Below, one piece after another: positions 39,897-49,022 of a DNA stretch of 64,000 nt. This DNA is from Halictus rubicundus (Eukaryota > Arthropoda > Insecta > Hymenoptera > Halictidae). Below the pieces are notes generated by a model. It was not told the DNA's origin. It did not search any database and saw nothing but the letters and a program-made list of their open reading frames with translations. The translations under genes were made by a program, and so were the position numbers. The DNA lies in contig NW_027489027.1 in assembly GCF_050948215.1 (NCBI RefSeq), positions 62,001 through 126,000 on the forward strand. Reading direction: 5' to 3'. Each line of letters opens with the position of its first letter. Positions within the stretch are counted from its first letter, which is position 1.

Positions 39897-42868
39897 GTAA
39901 TCGTCTCTCCAGAGCTTCCAATATCGTTCGGTCATGTGCCGAACAAGTTGCCAGCGCGAGAGGCGATTTTCGGCAAGAATTAGAGTCGATGGCTGAGGGG
40001 GCACCGTGAGCGCCGAACCGATTAAAAATGGCCGGGAGTTAACGATTCGTAGTCGTCGTACGAGTCGGACTGCGGCGAGATCGGGCGAGAATTGAGACAC
40101 GCTTCGATAGCACAGAGAAGAGTGGTAAATTCTTCGAAGGTGAGAGTGCGATCCTTTAAAATGCGACGCCGATGATGCTTTACGCTTTTCACGCCGGCCT
40201 CCCACAAGCCTCCGAAGTGCGGGGCCGACGGGGGTATGAAGTGCCATACAACACCGTCGGTGGCAGTTTTATTTAAAAAGTCGGGATGATTCAGACTTGC
40301 GCGATGCGCGAGCGAGAGTTCGCGATTAGCCCCGATAAACATGGTGCCGTTGTCGGAGTACATCGCTTCGGGAATTCCTCGACGAGAACAAAAACGACAG
40401 TAGGCGTTGAGAAACGCGGGGGTCGAATAATCCGCGACTAGCTCGAGGTGGATCGCCTTGGTGGCTAGGCATATAAACAGCGCGATGTGCGCTTTGCGAG
40501 AAGTGATGCCTCGACCCGCAGATGCCCGAACCTGAACGGTGTCGGCGTAGTCCAGGCCACAATGGGCAAAGCATTTCGCGGGAGGAGAGACCCGAGGTTC
40601 CGGAAGCTGTCCCATGAGTTGGTTGGGATGTGCAGCTCGTTCTCGAACGCATGTGACGCATGCGTGAATCACTGATCTCGCAAGATTTCGCGCACGTAGG
40701 ATCCAGAAGGTTTGGCGGAGGGTGCTCAAGGTGAGCTGAAGTCCGGCGTGTAGCGAACGAATATGCGCGTGTTCGATAATGAGTCGAACGAGAGGATGCG
40801 CCGCGAGAATAATGGGATGCTTAGAGTTAAACGGTAAGGGAGCACGGTGCAGCCGACCTCCCATGCGAAGAATCCCTTTTTTATCGAGGAAAGGATTGAG
40901 CGAGCTGAGAGGGTTCTTCGACGGTAGCGGTTTGTTCTGGAGAAGGACCTTGCTCTCCGATGGAAATAGACTGGCTTGGATTCGACGGATCCACCATAAC
41001 TTCACGTTGCAGCACTCATCAGCCGAAAGCGCGAGGCCATAGCCGCGAGATGGAGCTTGAAGAGTCTCCGAATTATTACGTCGACACGCGCACACGAATC
41101 AAAAAATGTACGCCGTGACTCGAATGAGTTTTGGCCAGGACGAGAAGCGGTTTTCCAGTTCCCACTGTTGAGTTGGGACGGCGACATGAGCCGGTATGAC
41201 TTTCGCCTCTAACGGGTTGCGGTTGTCGAGACGAACCTGAAGCTGTGGCCATTCGGAGCGATCACGGGTCAACCATGCGGGACCTTGCCACCAGAGAGAT
41301 GACCGAAGAAGGTCGTCGCTGAGGAGACCACGGGAAGCGCAATCGGCAGGATTGTCTTCTGTGGAGACGTGTCGCCAATCCGCGTGCGGGAGCCGGGCTT
41401 GAATACTCGACACTCGGTTGGCCACAAAGGTCTTCCAGCGTGAGGGATGCTGTTGGACCCAATTCAGGACAACAGTCGAATCTGTCCAGCACACGCAGGA
41501 GATATTTCGCGTGCCGAAGGTCGACAGGATGAATTCCATGAGCCGCGAGAGAAGAAGTGTCCCTTGCAATTCTAATCGAGGAATTGTCAATGGGTTAAGA
41601 GGAGCTACTTTAGATTTTCCGGCGAGCAAAGAAATCGTGACTTCGCCGGAGGGCGAGGTACATTTTGCATACACGACGGCATCGTAAGCGACCGTCGAGG
41701 CATCGGCGAAGCCGTGAAGCTCGATACGAGAAGAAGACAATGAGGAGCCAATACACCGAGGAAGTTTTAACGAGTTGAGGAGTGGCAGGCACTCGCAGAT
41801 TGATCGCCACTTGTCGAGAAGCGCATTCGGTAATTCATCGTCCCAGCTAATGCGGAGGCGCCACAAATCCTGAAGAAAGATCTTAGCGAGGACGGTTGCG
41901 GGGGTGACCCAGCCTAACGGATCGTAGAGTTTGGCGATCGTGGAAAGAATCGACCTCTTGGTCGACGGCAGTGGATCAGCCACGATTGCGCGAAATTGAA
42001 AGGCGTCCAGACTCGGACTCCAGCTGACTCCAAGAACTTTGAGCTGATCATCAGGGGCGAGAGTTTTGGTACACGCAAGACCGTGATCCGCTGGATCGAG
42101 ATCGGCCAGCAACGCGGACGAATTGCTTGCCCATTTTCGTAGCCTGAATTTCCCGCAATCGAGGAGAGCGGTCAGCTGGTTACGAGACTGGCGAAGGGAC
42201 TCGGTGTCATCGCCTCCAAACAGAACGTCGTCAACATATATATGATCTTGGAGGATCGATTTCGCGAGAGGAACACGATGCCCTTCGTCCCCATTAAGAC
42301 GTTGAAGGACGCGAAGGGCGAGATAAGGAGCACACGTCATTCCGTATGTGACTGTGAGAAGTTGATATTCTCGGCACGGGGCGGAAGGTGCTGGCTGCCA
42401 CAGAATGCGTTGGTAATCGACATCGCGGTCGTCGAAGAGAATTTGGCGATAAATTTTTGCGATATCGGCAGTGTAAACGTATCGGAATTTACGCCATCGA
42501 AGAATGACCGCGGCGAGGTCGCTTTGCAATTGCGGACCGGCGAGAAGATGGTCGTTCAACGAAGAGCCGTTGGATGTGAGACTGGAGGCGTTGAACAGGA
42601 CGCGAAGGTGGGTCGTAGCGCTGCCAGCTCGAAGGACGGGATGATGCGGAATAAAAACACATTGATGAGACGATGCATCCGAGTCTCGAGCGAGACGCAT
42701 ATGCCCTAGACGCTCGTACTCATTAAGAAAGTCGCGATACTCAGTGGCGACTGAGGGACTCGTTTGAAGGCGGCGCGAAAGAGACTGCATCATTTTTTCG
42801 GCGACCCGGCGCGAATGCCCGATATCTATGGGAGGACCGATTGTTCGAGTGCCTGAGGCCGGGACCAC
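39897..42868 (-). pseudogene. BEL/Pao pol: RT, RNase H and integrase
   Basis: The 589-codon frame 42868-41099 carries reverse transcriptase motifs (TADIAKIYRQI, HIYVDDVLFG) and RNase H motifs (LHGFADAS, LELQG, WTDSTVVLNW, NPADCASRG). A single in-frame TGA at 41099-41101 separates it from the integrase frame 41095-40022. That frame has an HHCC-like zinc region (HIRSLHAG ... CVTC), D in GLDYADT, D in YSDNGT and E in GGLWEAGVKS. A further frameshift in a T-run near 40027 moves the conserved tail (FLIGSALT..., RYWKLWRDDY) into another frame. The element would reverse-transcribe and insert its own RNA; with no gag or protease and with these lesions it cannot act alone. Confidence 0.92.
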
Positions 42869-43388
42869 TCAGAATTGAGCGCTGAGGGAAGTGGTGGAGA
42901 CTGCAGGTGATATGCACGAGACGCGAAATTTGTTGCATGTCACTTTAATGTTTTTCGACACGACTAGGCCACACCGCTGGCACAAACAAAGAAATGTGAC
43001 GGAAATCGCGATACAAACTGTAGCGAGATAGGAAGAAACGATGCCGCGAGAAAATGAATAATTGAACGTAGATGAAGTCACGAGTGAGTCTTAGTGCAAG
43101 CGAGCGCTGCGAAGTCAGAACGTATTCTGAGATCTCGTTCGCGCACCAGAACGCACGAAACGTCGGAAAGACGGTTGATCGCATTGTTCTAATGGGTGAA
43201 TTCGGTTCACCGTTGCGCGCGAGGTGAGATTCAAACGGAGGTGATTGTCGCCGGTGACACGGCTGTTTACGCGAGCGAGACAACAGCCGCTCGATCGCGC
43301 GTTCGTAACGCGAAAACAATTTTGGAACCATCATCAACGGTCGGAATACCTTCGTTTGAATTCTCCCTTTTTATGCCAATACTGAACA
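42842..43388 (-). repeat. BEL-A 5' LTR (partial, ~547 bp)
   Basis: Begins TGTTCAGTATTGG at 43388 on the minus strand and is homologous to both ends of BEL-B. It is cut at ctcgaaca (42842-42849), whereas the LTR end preserved in BEL-B continues with ctcctttaagccgcaaca. The last ~18 bp of the LTR are therefore lost at the LTR/pol deletion joint. Confidence 0.8.
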
Positions 43389-44064
43389 GGTGGGCTCACT
43401 TATGTATGCGGCAGTATCCACGAGGCCGGACATAGCATATGCTGTAAGTATGTTGAGCCGATTTAATGAAAATCCAGGAGGGGAGCACTGGACATCCGCG
43501 AAAAGGGTACTACGTTACCTTAAAGGACGATATCGCACGGTATCACTTACAAAAAGGCGGGATGCGATTTTCACGGATTTGTGGACTCAGACTGGGGAAG
43601 CAACATGGATGATAGGAAATCTCAAACAGGCTACATATTGAGATTAGCAGACGCACCCATCACGTGGGAGTCTAGAAGACAGAGATGCGTTGCACTGTCG
43701 AGTGTGGAGGCTGAGTACATGGCGCTAACTGAGGCAATCAAGGAACCGGTTTACCTGCGAAGCCTCTTGAGCGAACTTGCGATGTCCGAAGTTCACCATG
43801 GGGGAACCATCCTATATTGCGATAATCAAGGAGCCCAAAAGTTGATAAAGAATCCAGTATTCCATTCGCGAACCAAGCACATCGATATCCGCTATCACTA
43901 TCTCCGCGAGATATATCAAGGAGGGGGGGGGGGGGGTCGATGTTGAATATATCCCAACGCAAGACATGCTGGCAGACTTGTTAACTAAGAGTCTCTGCAA
44001 TGTCAATCACGCTAAATTAATGCGCGGCTTAGGACTGAATGCCATTGATAAGTGTCCACGTTGA
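43389..44064 (+). pseudogene. Copia RT tail and RNase H fragment
   Basis: Translation shows the end of the Copia RT (STRPDIAYAVSMLSRF, KRVLRYLKGRY) and RNase H blocks (VDSDWGSNMDDRKSQTGY, ALSSVEAEYMAL, YCDNQGAQKL). The product ends at a TGA at 44062-44064 just before the polypurine tract. A frameshift lies near 43570 between the RT tail and VDSDWG. A run of 14 G at 43923-43936 puts the last ~40 codons out of frame with RNase H. It is a 5'-truncated remnant cut by BEL-A. Confidence 0.9.
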
Positions 44065-44071
44065 GAGGGGG

Positions 44072-44286
44072 TGTTAGAAAAAATTCACCGCGCTCACTCA
44101 ACTGCTTCCTGCGCGCCCTCCAATCTATTCTATTCTCGATGTATTTTTCTTCTTTATCTAACCACGCTCTCCTACCACGTGTATATGTACAGAAATAAAA
44201 GCATGTATTATACAAAATAAGGTGAAGAGGTTTAATCGGACAACCTGAAGATCCTTCGGGAACATAAGGATTATCAAAATCTGACA
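44072..44286 (+). repeat. Copia-C 3' LTR (215 bp)
   Basis: Starts TGTTAG directly after the polypurine tract ending at 44071 and ends CTGACA at 44286. It is followed by GAGGT, the 5-bp target duplication also found around Copia-B. Confidence 0.92.
44194..44199 (+). terminator. Copia LTR poly(A) signal
   Basis: AATAAA in the LTR. In Copia-B's 5' LTR the equivalent site is where BEL-B inserted, and in its 3' LTR the bases have changed to aatata. Confidence 0.6.
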
Positions 44287-45795
44287 GAGGTATTTATTTT
44301 AAGATTTATTTAATAACGTATTTTCCATAGTGTTCTGTAACTCAAACCTGAATACGTTGATCCAATCAAAAATCTACAGTGCAGAAGCACGGATTATTAA
44401 CGTTAGGTGAATGCCAAAAAAATTATCGGCGTGCAGCAGTGATGTTTTTTGAACGTTATGGGATCAAAAAATGTCATGCAACATTTCATAATTTAGAAAA
44501 GCGGCTTCGCGAGCACGGTGAATTGTGTAAAAAAAACTCGCAATAAACCTAAAGCTGTCACTAATGAAAATAATAGTGCCAGTATTCTTGCTGCAATTAC
44601 ATTAAATCCTCATATTAGTCAACGTACACTTGCACAAACATCACATATTAGTTGTTCATCAATTCAACGAATTTTGAAACGGCAAAAGTTTCATCCATAT
44701 CACATGGTTTTATCACAAGAGCTTTCGATAGCAGATTACGATCGCCGCGAAAGATTTTGTGAGTGGCTGCAGGGTGTTGTGGAAAATGACTTTTTGTGCA
44801 AAATACTTTTTTCCGATGAGGCCACTTTTATGAATACAGGGCATGTAAATAGACATAATCTGCATTATTGGGCCGTGGAAAACCCAAATTGGATGCGATG
44901 GGTTCCCTTTCAACATCGATAGTCTTTAAATGTTTGGTGTAGCCTAATAGGAGATTTTGTGATTGGACCTTATTTTTTCCAAGAAACTGTAACATCTGCA
45001 AGTTATTGTGATTTTTTAAAAAATCATTTTCCTGCGCTTTTGGAAGATGTGCCACTGCACGTTAGAAGAGAAATGTGGTTCCAACAAGACGGCGCTCCTC
45101 CGCATTTTGCAATCATCACCAGGTAATTTTTGAACGAAAAATTTGGGAACAAATGGATAGGTCGTGGGGGACCTATGCAATGGCCTCCTCGATCCCCCGA
45201 TCTAACACCATTAGATTTTTTCTTATGGGGATATGTAAAGGACAAAGTTATGTTTGAACCACCGACGACAAAAGAGGATATGAAACAAAGAATACGTGAC
45301 GCTTGCGCTTCAGTGACTCCCGAAATGTTAAAAAATGTTAGAACAACTTTGATGTTTCGAGTAAATAAATGTTTACAAGCCCGTGGTGGACATTTTGAAC
45401 GTTTAATTTAAAGTATATTTTATTTCTTCACGAATAAGCAAAGGACTCAAGCGCGTATAATTCCGTAACGCTTTTTCCGAGCGCTTCAAGTACCTACAAC
45501 TCGACACTTCAAACTGTTATATCTCATCATGGAAGTATCTGACAAAAAAATGTTTCAGACAAAATTGACTTGTTTTTTCCTGTAGAATCTAAATATGTAA
45601 CATTTTATAGGGGGTTCCATTTAAAATTACAAAGGTACCTCCCCTCCCCCGTTAAAGGGGAAGGGAGGCCACTTCACGTTTATGTAGTCAAATAGGCCCT
45701 TCAGTTCCATGCAATTTAAGACTAAGAACTTTAAAATCGATGACATAGTTTTCGATATATTGAGCTGTTCAGAGTTATGTGGGCCACCCTGTATA
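44287..45795 (+). mobile_element. DD41D Tc1/mariner-superfamily transposon, 5'-truncated
   Basis: Contains a degraded transposase and a 3' end reading gggccaccctgtata near 45780-45795, which is the form expected of a terminal inverted repeat (TACAGGGTGGCCC on the other strand). No matching inverted repeat is visible upstream, where the Copia-C LTR is followed by GAGGT and ~60 bp of 5' flank, so the left terminus is lost. The first ~105 bp recur at 52901-53008. Confidence 0.8.
44347..45411 (+). pseudogene. DD41D Tc1/mariner-type transposase
   Basis: Cut-and-paste transposase. N-terminal helix-turn-helix coding begins around EYVD (44350) and shifts frame before LLTLGECQKNYRRA. Another shift lies in the A-run near 44530. 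From there one frame runs to 45411, with stops at 44920-44922 (TAG) and 45124-45126 (TAA). The DDE-fold residues are visible: D in LFSDEATF, D in WFQQDGAPPHF and D in SPDLTPLDFFLW. I counted 41 residues between the second and third D, which fits the DD41D (rosa-like) group rather than classic mariner DD34D. It is inactive because of the stops and shifts. It sits between a Copia LTR and the F-box gene. Confidence 0.88.
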
Positions 45796-45910
45796 TAATG
45801 TTCGAAATATCGTGTTGACGGTAGGCTGAACCTGCACCGATAAAAAATTAATGCTCGCACCTGATTGGTCGAATCATTGTTCCGGAACGATCACTGGGGC
45901 GGAACCAGGG

Positions 45911-45918
45911 TATATATA
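45911..45918 (+). promoter_or_regulatory. TATA box of the F-box gene
   Basis: TATATATA within ggtatatatacc, 52-60 bp upstream of the ATG at 45971. This leaves room for a start site ~30 bp downstream and a short leader. It lies outside the DD41D terminus at 45795, so the promoter belongs to the F-box unit. Confidence 0.6.
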
Positions 45919-45970
45919 CCCCAATTTTTCAGGAGTGCTACATTCGACGTTCTGACTTAAGAGTGACAAC

Positions 45971-46384
45971 ATGGAGTATTTTAGGTCTTTCCTTCGTGCG
46001 CTAGGACTGCGGGAATCTGCCAAGGTGGATTTCATTTCAGAACTACCGCCGGAGGTATCGCAATTGGTTCTACGCAACTTGGATCCTAAGTCTCTGCTTT
46101 GCGCAGCTCAAGTGTCACGGAAGTGGTTGAATGTCTGCAGGGCTGATCCACACCTTAGACGAACCGCCAGACACTATGAGCAACGCACAATGCGGAGAAG
46201 AAATGAGCGATTCACAGGGTATGCTGTTGACAAATCGAGAGTGGCAGTGCAGAGGGAGGTGCCGGTTCCCGCGAAGGTGAAAAGGGCTGCACCTCATGCG
46301 AGACTAAAAACTCTGACGGTGTTCTACAGTGCGGACAAAGTATGTTCAGTAAGTTTAAGGCGTAGAAGGTGTATAAGAATGTAA
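45971..46384 (+). CDS. Small F-box protein (137 aa)
   Basis: Uninterrupted frame with an F-box at about residues 21-60: FISELPPEVSQLVL, then LDPKSLLCAAQVSRKWLNVC. This matches the family pattern of LP, hydrophobic helices and a late W. F-box proteins join SCF ubiquitin ligases through Skp1 and usually have a separate substrate-binding domain. Here only a basic tail follows (residues 60-137, rich in R and K), so a partner is not predictable. The ATG follows a TATA box by ~55 bp and poly(A) signals lie downstream. GTAAGT at 46349-46354 could be a splice donor, in which case the true C-terminus differs. A truncated inverted copy (39384-39895) and a diverged relic (53590-53742) occur nearby. It may be a host gene caught up in duplications or cargo of a mobile element; I cannot tell which. 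Confidence 0.7.
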   Translation: MEYFRSFLRALGLRESAKVDFISELPPEVSQLVLRNLDPKSLLCAAQVSRKWLNVCRADPHLRRTARHYEQRTMRRRNERFTGYAVDKSRVAVQREVPVPAKVKRAAPHARLKTLTVFYSADKVCSVSLRRRRCIRM

Positions 46385-46669
46385 TATATAATTCAATTGT
46401 ATCGTGACGTGCTACTTGTAGCAAATACTCTAATTATTGTTAACATATCGTTGTGTAATCCGCAGATAGCTATAATTTGTAAGCATTTGACGTTCTTGCA
46501 AGCCAAGATGAACAACGACACTACAATGTATCCATTCAATATTTTTCCCTAAAACCTTTCCAGTAAGGAGACAAGAGAATTTACAAAGAAATAAACATTT
46601 CGATCAATCTGCATCTTTAGATTTTGGATTGCAACGAAGTTTCTTAGTGTTTCTAAATTAAATGTTACA

Positions 46670-46675
46670 AATAAA
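46670..46675 (+). terminator. Poly(A) signal of the F-box unit
   Basis: AATAAA about 290 bp after the F-box stop and 4 bp before the Copia-B target duplication GAGGT (46679-46683). Another AATAAA lies at 46590-46595. The same signals are present in the inverted copy. Confidence 0.5.
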
Positions 46676-46715
46676 ATCGAGGTTGTTAGAAATAAATTCA
46701 ACGCGCTCACTCAAA

Positions 46716-47004
46716 TGTAGGTTTACGGTCTAGTGGAATTTCCAGACTGCGGCCTACTACCGCCGGGAAACCGGAAACTAGATGGAAGGCACTGTTGCGT
46801 GTTGTAGTACAGAGAACTTTATGGCGACTTGACTCGACGAAGGTTGTTACAAGAGAGATTGTGTAATCTCGGCGGCGGCAAATCCGCCTTGGGTCGTCGG
46901 GCACGCAGAGTCTAGAGTGGCGACTCGGTCTTGCCGCTTGCACGCGGCTGATGCCGGCGACGCTAGCGCTGCGGCAAGGTGCGGAAACATACGTAGCCCC
47001 TACA
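46716..47004 (+). mobile_element. Solo LTR X (289 bp) inside the Copia-B LTR
   Basis: Begins TGTAGG and ends CCTACA. The host LTR bases ctcactcaac resume on the right as caactgc, giving a probable 4-bp duplication, caaa/caac, with one mismatch. That favours a Gypsy-type element, but the family is not certain. It has no coding content, so it is the product of LTR-LTR recombination or loss. Confidence 0.7.
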
Positions 47005-47104
47005 CAACTGCTTTCTGCGCGCCCTCTAGTCTATTCTATTCTCGATGTATTTTTCTTCTTTATCTAACCACGGTCTGCTACCACGTGTATATGTACAGAA
47101 ATAA

Positions 47105-48018
47105 TGTTGCGGCTTAAAGGAGTGTTCGAGTGCCCGAGGCCGGGACCACTCAGAATTGAGCGCTGAGGAAACTGGTGGAGACTGCCCGAGGAACACGATG
47201 CCCTTCGTCCTCATTAAGACGTTGAAGGACGCGAAGGGCGAGATAAGGAGCACACGTCATTCCGTATGTGACTGTGAGAAGTTGATATTCTCGGCACGGG
47301 ACGGAAAGTGCTGGCTGCCACAGAATGCGTTGGTAATCGACATCGCGGTCGTCGAGGAGAATTTGGCGATACATTTTTGCGATATCGGCAGTGTAAACGT
47401 ATCGGAATTTACGCCATCGAAGAATGACCGCGGCGAGGTCGCTTTGCAATTTCGGACCGGCGAGAAGATGGTCGTTCAACGAAGAGCCGTTGGATGTGAG
47501 ACTGGAGGCGTTGAACACGACGCGAAGGTGGGTCGTAGCGTTGCCAGCTCGAAGGACGGGATGATGCGGAATAAAAACACATTGATAAGACGATGCATCC
47601 GAGTCTCGAGCGAGACGCATATGCCCTAGACGCTCGTACTCATTAAGAAAGTCGCGATACTCAGTGGCGACTGAGGGACTCGTTTGAAGGCGGCGCGAAA
47701 GAGACTGCATCATTTTTTCGGCGACCCGGCGCGAATGCCCGATATCTATGGGAGGACCGATTGTTCGAGTGCCTGAGGCCGGGACCACTCAGAATTGAGC
47801 GCTGAGGAAAGTGGTGGAGACTGCAGGTGATATGCACGAGACGCGAAATTTGTTGCAAGTCACTTTAATGTTTTTCGACACGACTAGGCCACACCGCTGG
47901 CACAAACAAAGAAATGTGACGGAAATCGCGATACAATTCGCGAAAACAATTTTGGAACCATCATCAACGGTCGGAACACCTTCGTTTGAATTCTCCCTTT
48001 TCATGCCAATACTGAACA
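47105..48018 (-). mobile_element. BEL-B: internally deleted BEL/Pao copy
   Basis: Minus-strand 914-bp derivative with outer ends TGTT...AACA, flanked by the 5-bp duplication AATAA (47100-47104 and 48019-48023). It retains a shortened 5' LTR, then the same LTR/pol joint as BEL-A, a piece of RT, and the last ~80 bp of the 3' LTR fused directly to RT near 47186. The rest of RT, RNase H and integrase are gone. Compared with BEL-A the LTR also lacks an internal stretch near 47938. Confidence 0.92.
47186..47788 (-). pseudogene. BEL/Pao reverse transcriptase fragment
   Basis: About 200 codons matching the start of BEL-A pol, including the LRVVFNASS and YVYTADIAKMYRQI segments and YGMTCAPYLALRVLQ. 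It stops before the YVDD catalytic motif, where it joins the 3' LTR remnant. It has no catalytic potential. It differs from BEL-A by scattered substitutions, so the two copies have had time to diverge. Confidence 0.88.
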
Positions 48019-48111
48019 AATAAAGGCATGTATTATACAAAATAAGGTGAAGAGGTTTAATAGGACAACCTGAAGATCCTTCGGGAACATAAGGATTAAC
48101 AAAATCCAACA

Positions 48112-48125
48112 GGTTATGGGCCCAG
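48112..48125 (+). other. Copia-B primer-binding site (initiator-Met tRNA)
   Basis: GGTTATGGGCCCAG directly follows the 5' LTR end, identical to the site in Copia-A and complementary to the anticodon arm of initiator-Met tRNA. Confidence 0.85.
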
Positions 48126-48621
48126 TAGCGTAAATTCGTTACGAACGGAAAACCTAATCTCAAGTGCCAATTTAACCTACAAAGTGCCACGTGTTCGCGA
48201 TCAAGAGCCTATTATACAAATAGTTAATCATGAGTCACAACACTCAAGTAGACAAATGAACTAAAGATAATTATGATACGTGGAAAGAACGAATGGAGGC
48301 AATTCTTACGAAAAATGATCTCTGGTGCTACGTCGATGGATCGAGACCGAAACCTGCTGAAAGGGAGAACAATGCCGACCAAATTGCAAATTGGGTAAGG
48401 AACGACAAAAAGGCGAAAGCTGATATAGTTCTATCGTTAAGTGCATCCGAATTATGCCACGTGAAGAATCTTCAAACGTCAAGTGACGCTTGGACTGCGC
48501 TGGAAAGGGTATACGCCTCGAAAGGACCAGCAAAGAGACCGACACTATTGAAGAAGCTGCTTTTCACAAGGCTCACGGAGGACGGTAGTATGGCAGATCA
48601 CTAAAACAAATTATTTGATAT

Positions 48622-49022
48622 TGTTGGGTTCTTGCATGAACCGTTAGGTTATATTTTGAATTTATTGAAGACGCTCCCTACTTCATTGTAGCTTTCGCTG
48701 CTTCGATCCCGGAAAAACCCAGTTGACCGTTACGTGCGTCCGATGACGTTCCGGCAATTATGAGGGTCAGTGCAATAAAAAACGCTTTTACCCTCCACCG
48801 TCAACTACCCAAATAACGGCTGGTTTTTCCCAAAAGCTGGCAGGTAAAATTTCTCCTTGCTGACTTCTGCGGAACAGAAGTGTGTAGCTCAGTTCTGTAC
48901 GAGCACTGCGAGCGAAACGGTTGCTGAGTTGACAGCACCGGATAGTAACACCTATACTCAGTTTTTCCTATTAATAAATATTCTCTCTTGCTTTGGAAGC
49001 AAACCCTGTCAATTATTCAACA
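48622..49022 (+). mobile_element. Solo LTR Y (401 bp) inside Copia-B gag
   Basis: Begins TGTTGGGTTC and ends TTCAACA, flanked by GATAT at 48617-48621 and 49023-49027, a clean 5-bp duplication. Removing it would join the gag reading ...LFDIV to DKLQQM..., which shows that it interrupts gag. Five-bp duplications suit BEL/Pao or Copia; the sequence is not that of either family otherwise present in the island. Confidence 0.88.

Larger units (their letters stand above)
39896..43388 (-). mobile_element. BEL-A: gag-less BEL/Pao element, 3'-truncated
   Basis: Minus-strand BEL/Pao retrotransposon derivative. A 5' LTR piece (43388-42842) leads straight into the middle of pol: gag, protease and the start of reverse transcriptase are absent. 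BEL-B (47105-48018) shares the same LTR/pol joint, so the deletion was present in a common ancestor. Pol then runs through reverse transcriptase, RNase H and integrase to a break at 39896, where the integrase C-terminus meets an F-box fragment; no 3' LTR is left. At the other end the LTR terminus at 43388 lies inside the Copia-C reverse-transcriptase region, so it had inserted into Copia. Confidence 0.9.
43389..44286 (+). mobile_element. Copia-C: 3' end of a Copia element
   Basis: Plus-strand 898-bp piece equivalent to 52003-52900 of Copia-B, comprising the end of reverse transcriptase, RNase H, polypurine tract and 3' LTR. It starts abruptly at the BEL-A LTR terminus. The sequence after its LTR (gaggtatttat...) is the same as after Copia-B's 3' LTR, so C and B are copies of one insertion separated by 8614 bp. 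Confidence 0.92.
46684..48111 (+). repeat. Copia-B 5' LTR split by two insertions
   Basis: LTR pieces are 46684-46715, 47005-47104 and 48019-48111. The first gap holds solo LTR X and the second holds BEL-B, which landed on the LTR's AATAAA poly(A) signal. Together the pieces correspond to the 216-bp LTR at 52685. Confidence 0.9.

Noticed and set aside
42242..42709. + strand frame of 155 codons opposite BEL-A RT, also at 47156-47629
   Set aside because: It is conserved between the two copies only because the underlying RT sequence is shared. The minus strand has the RT motifs.
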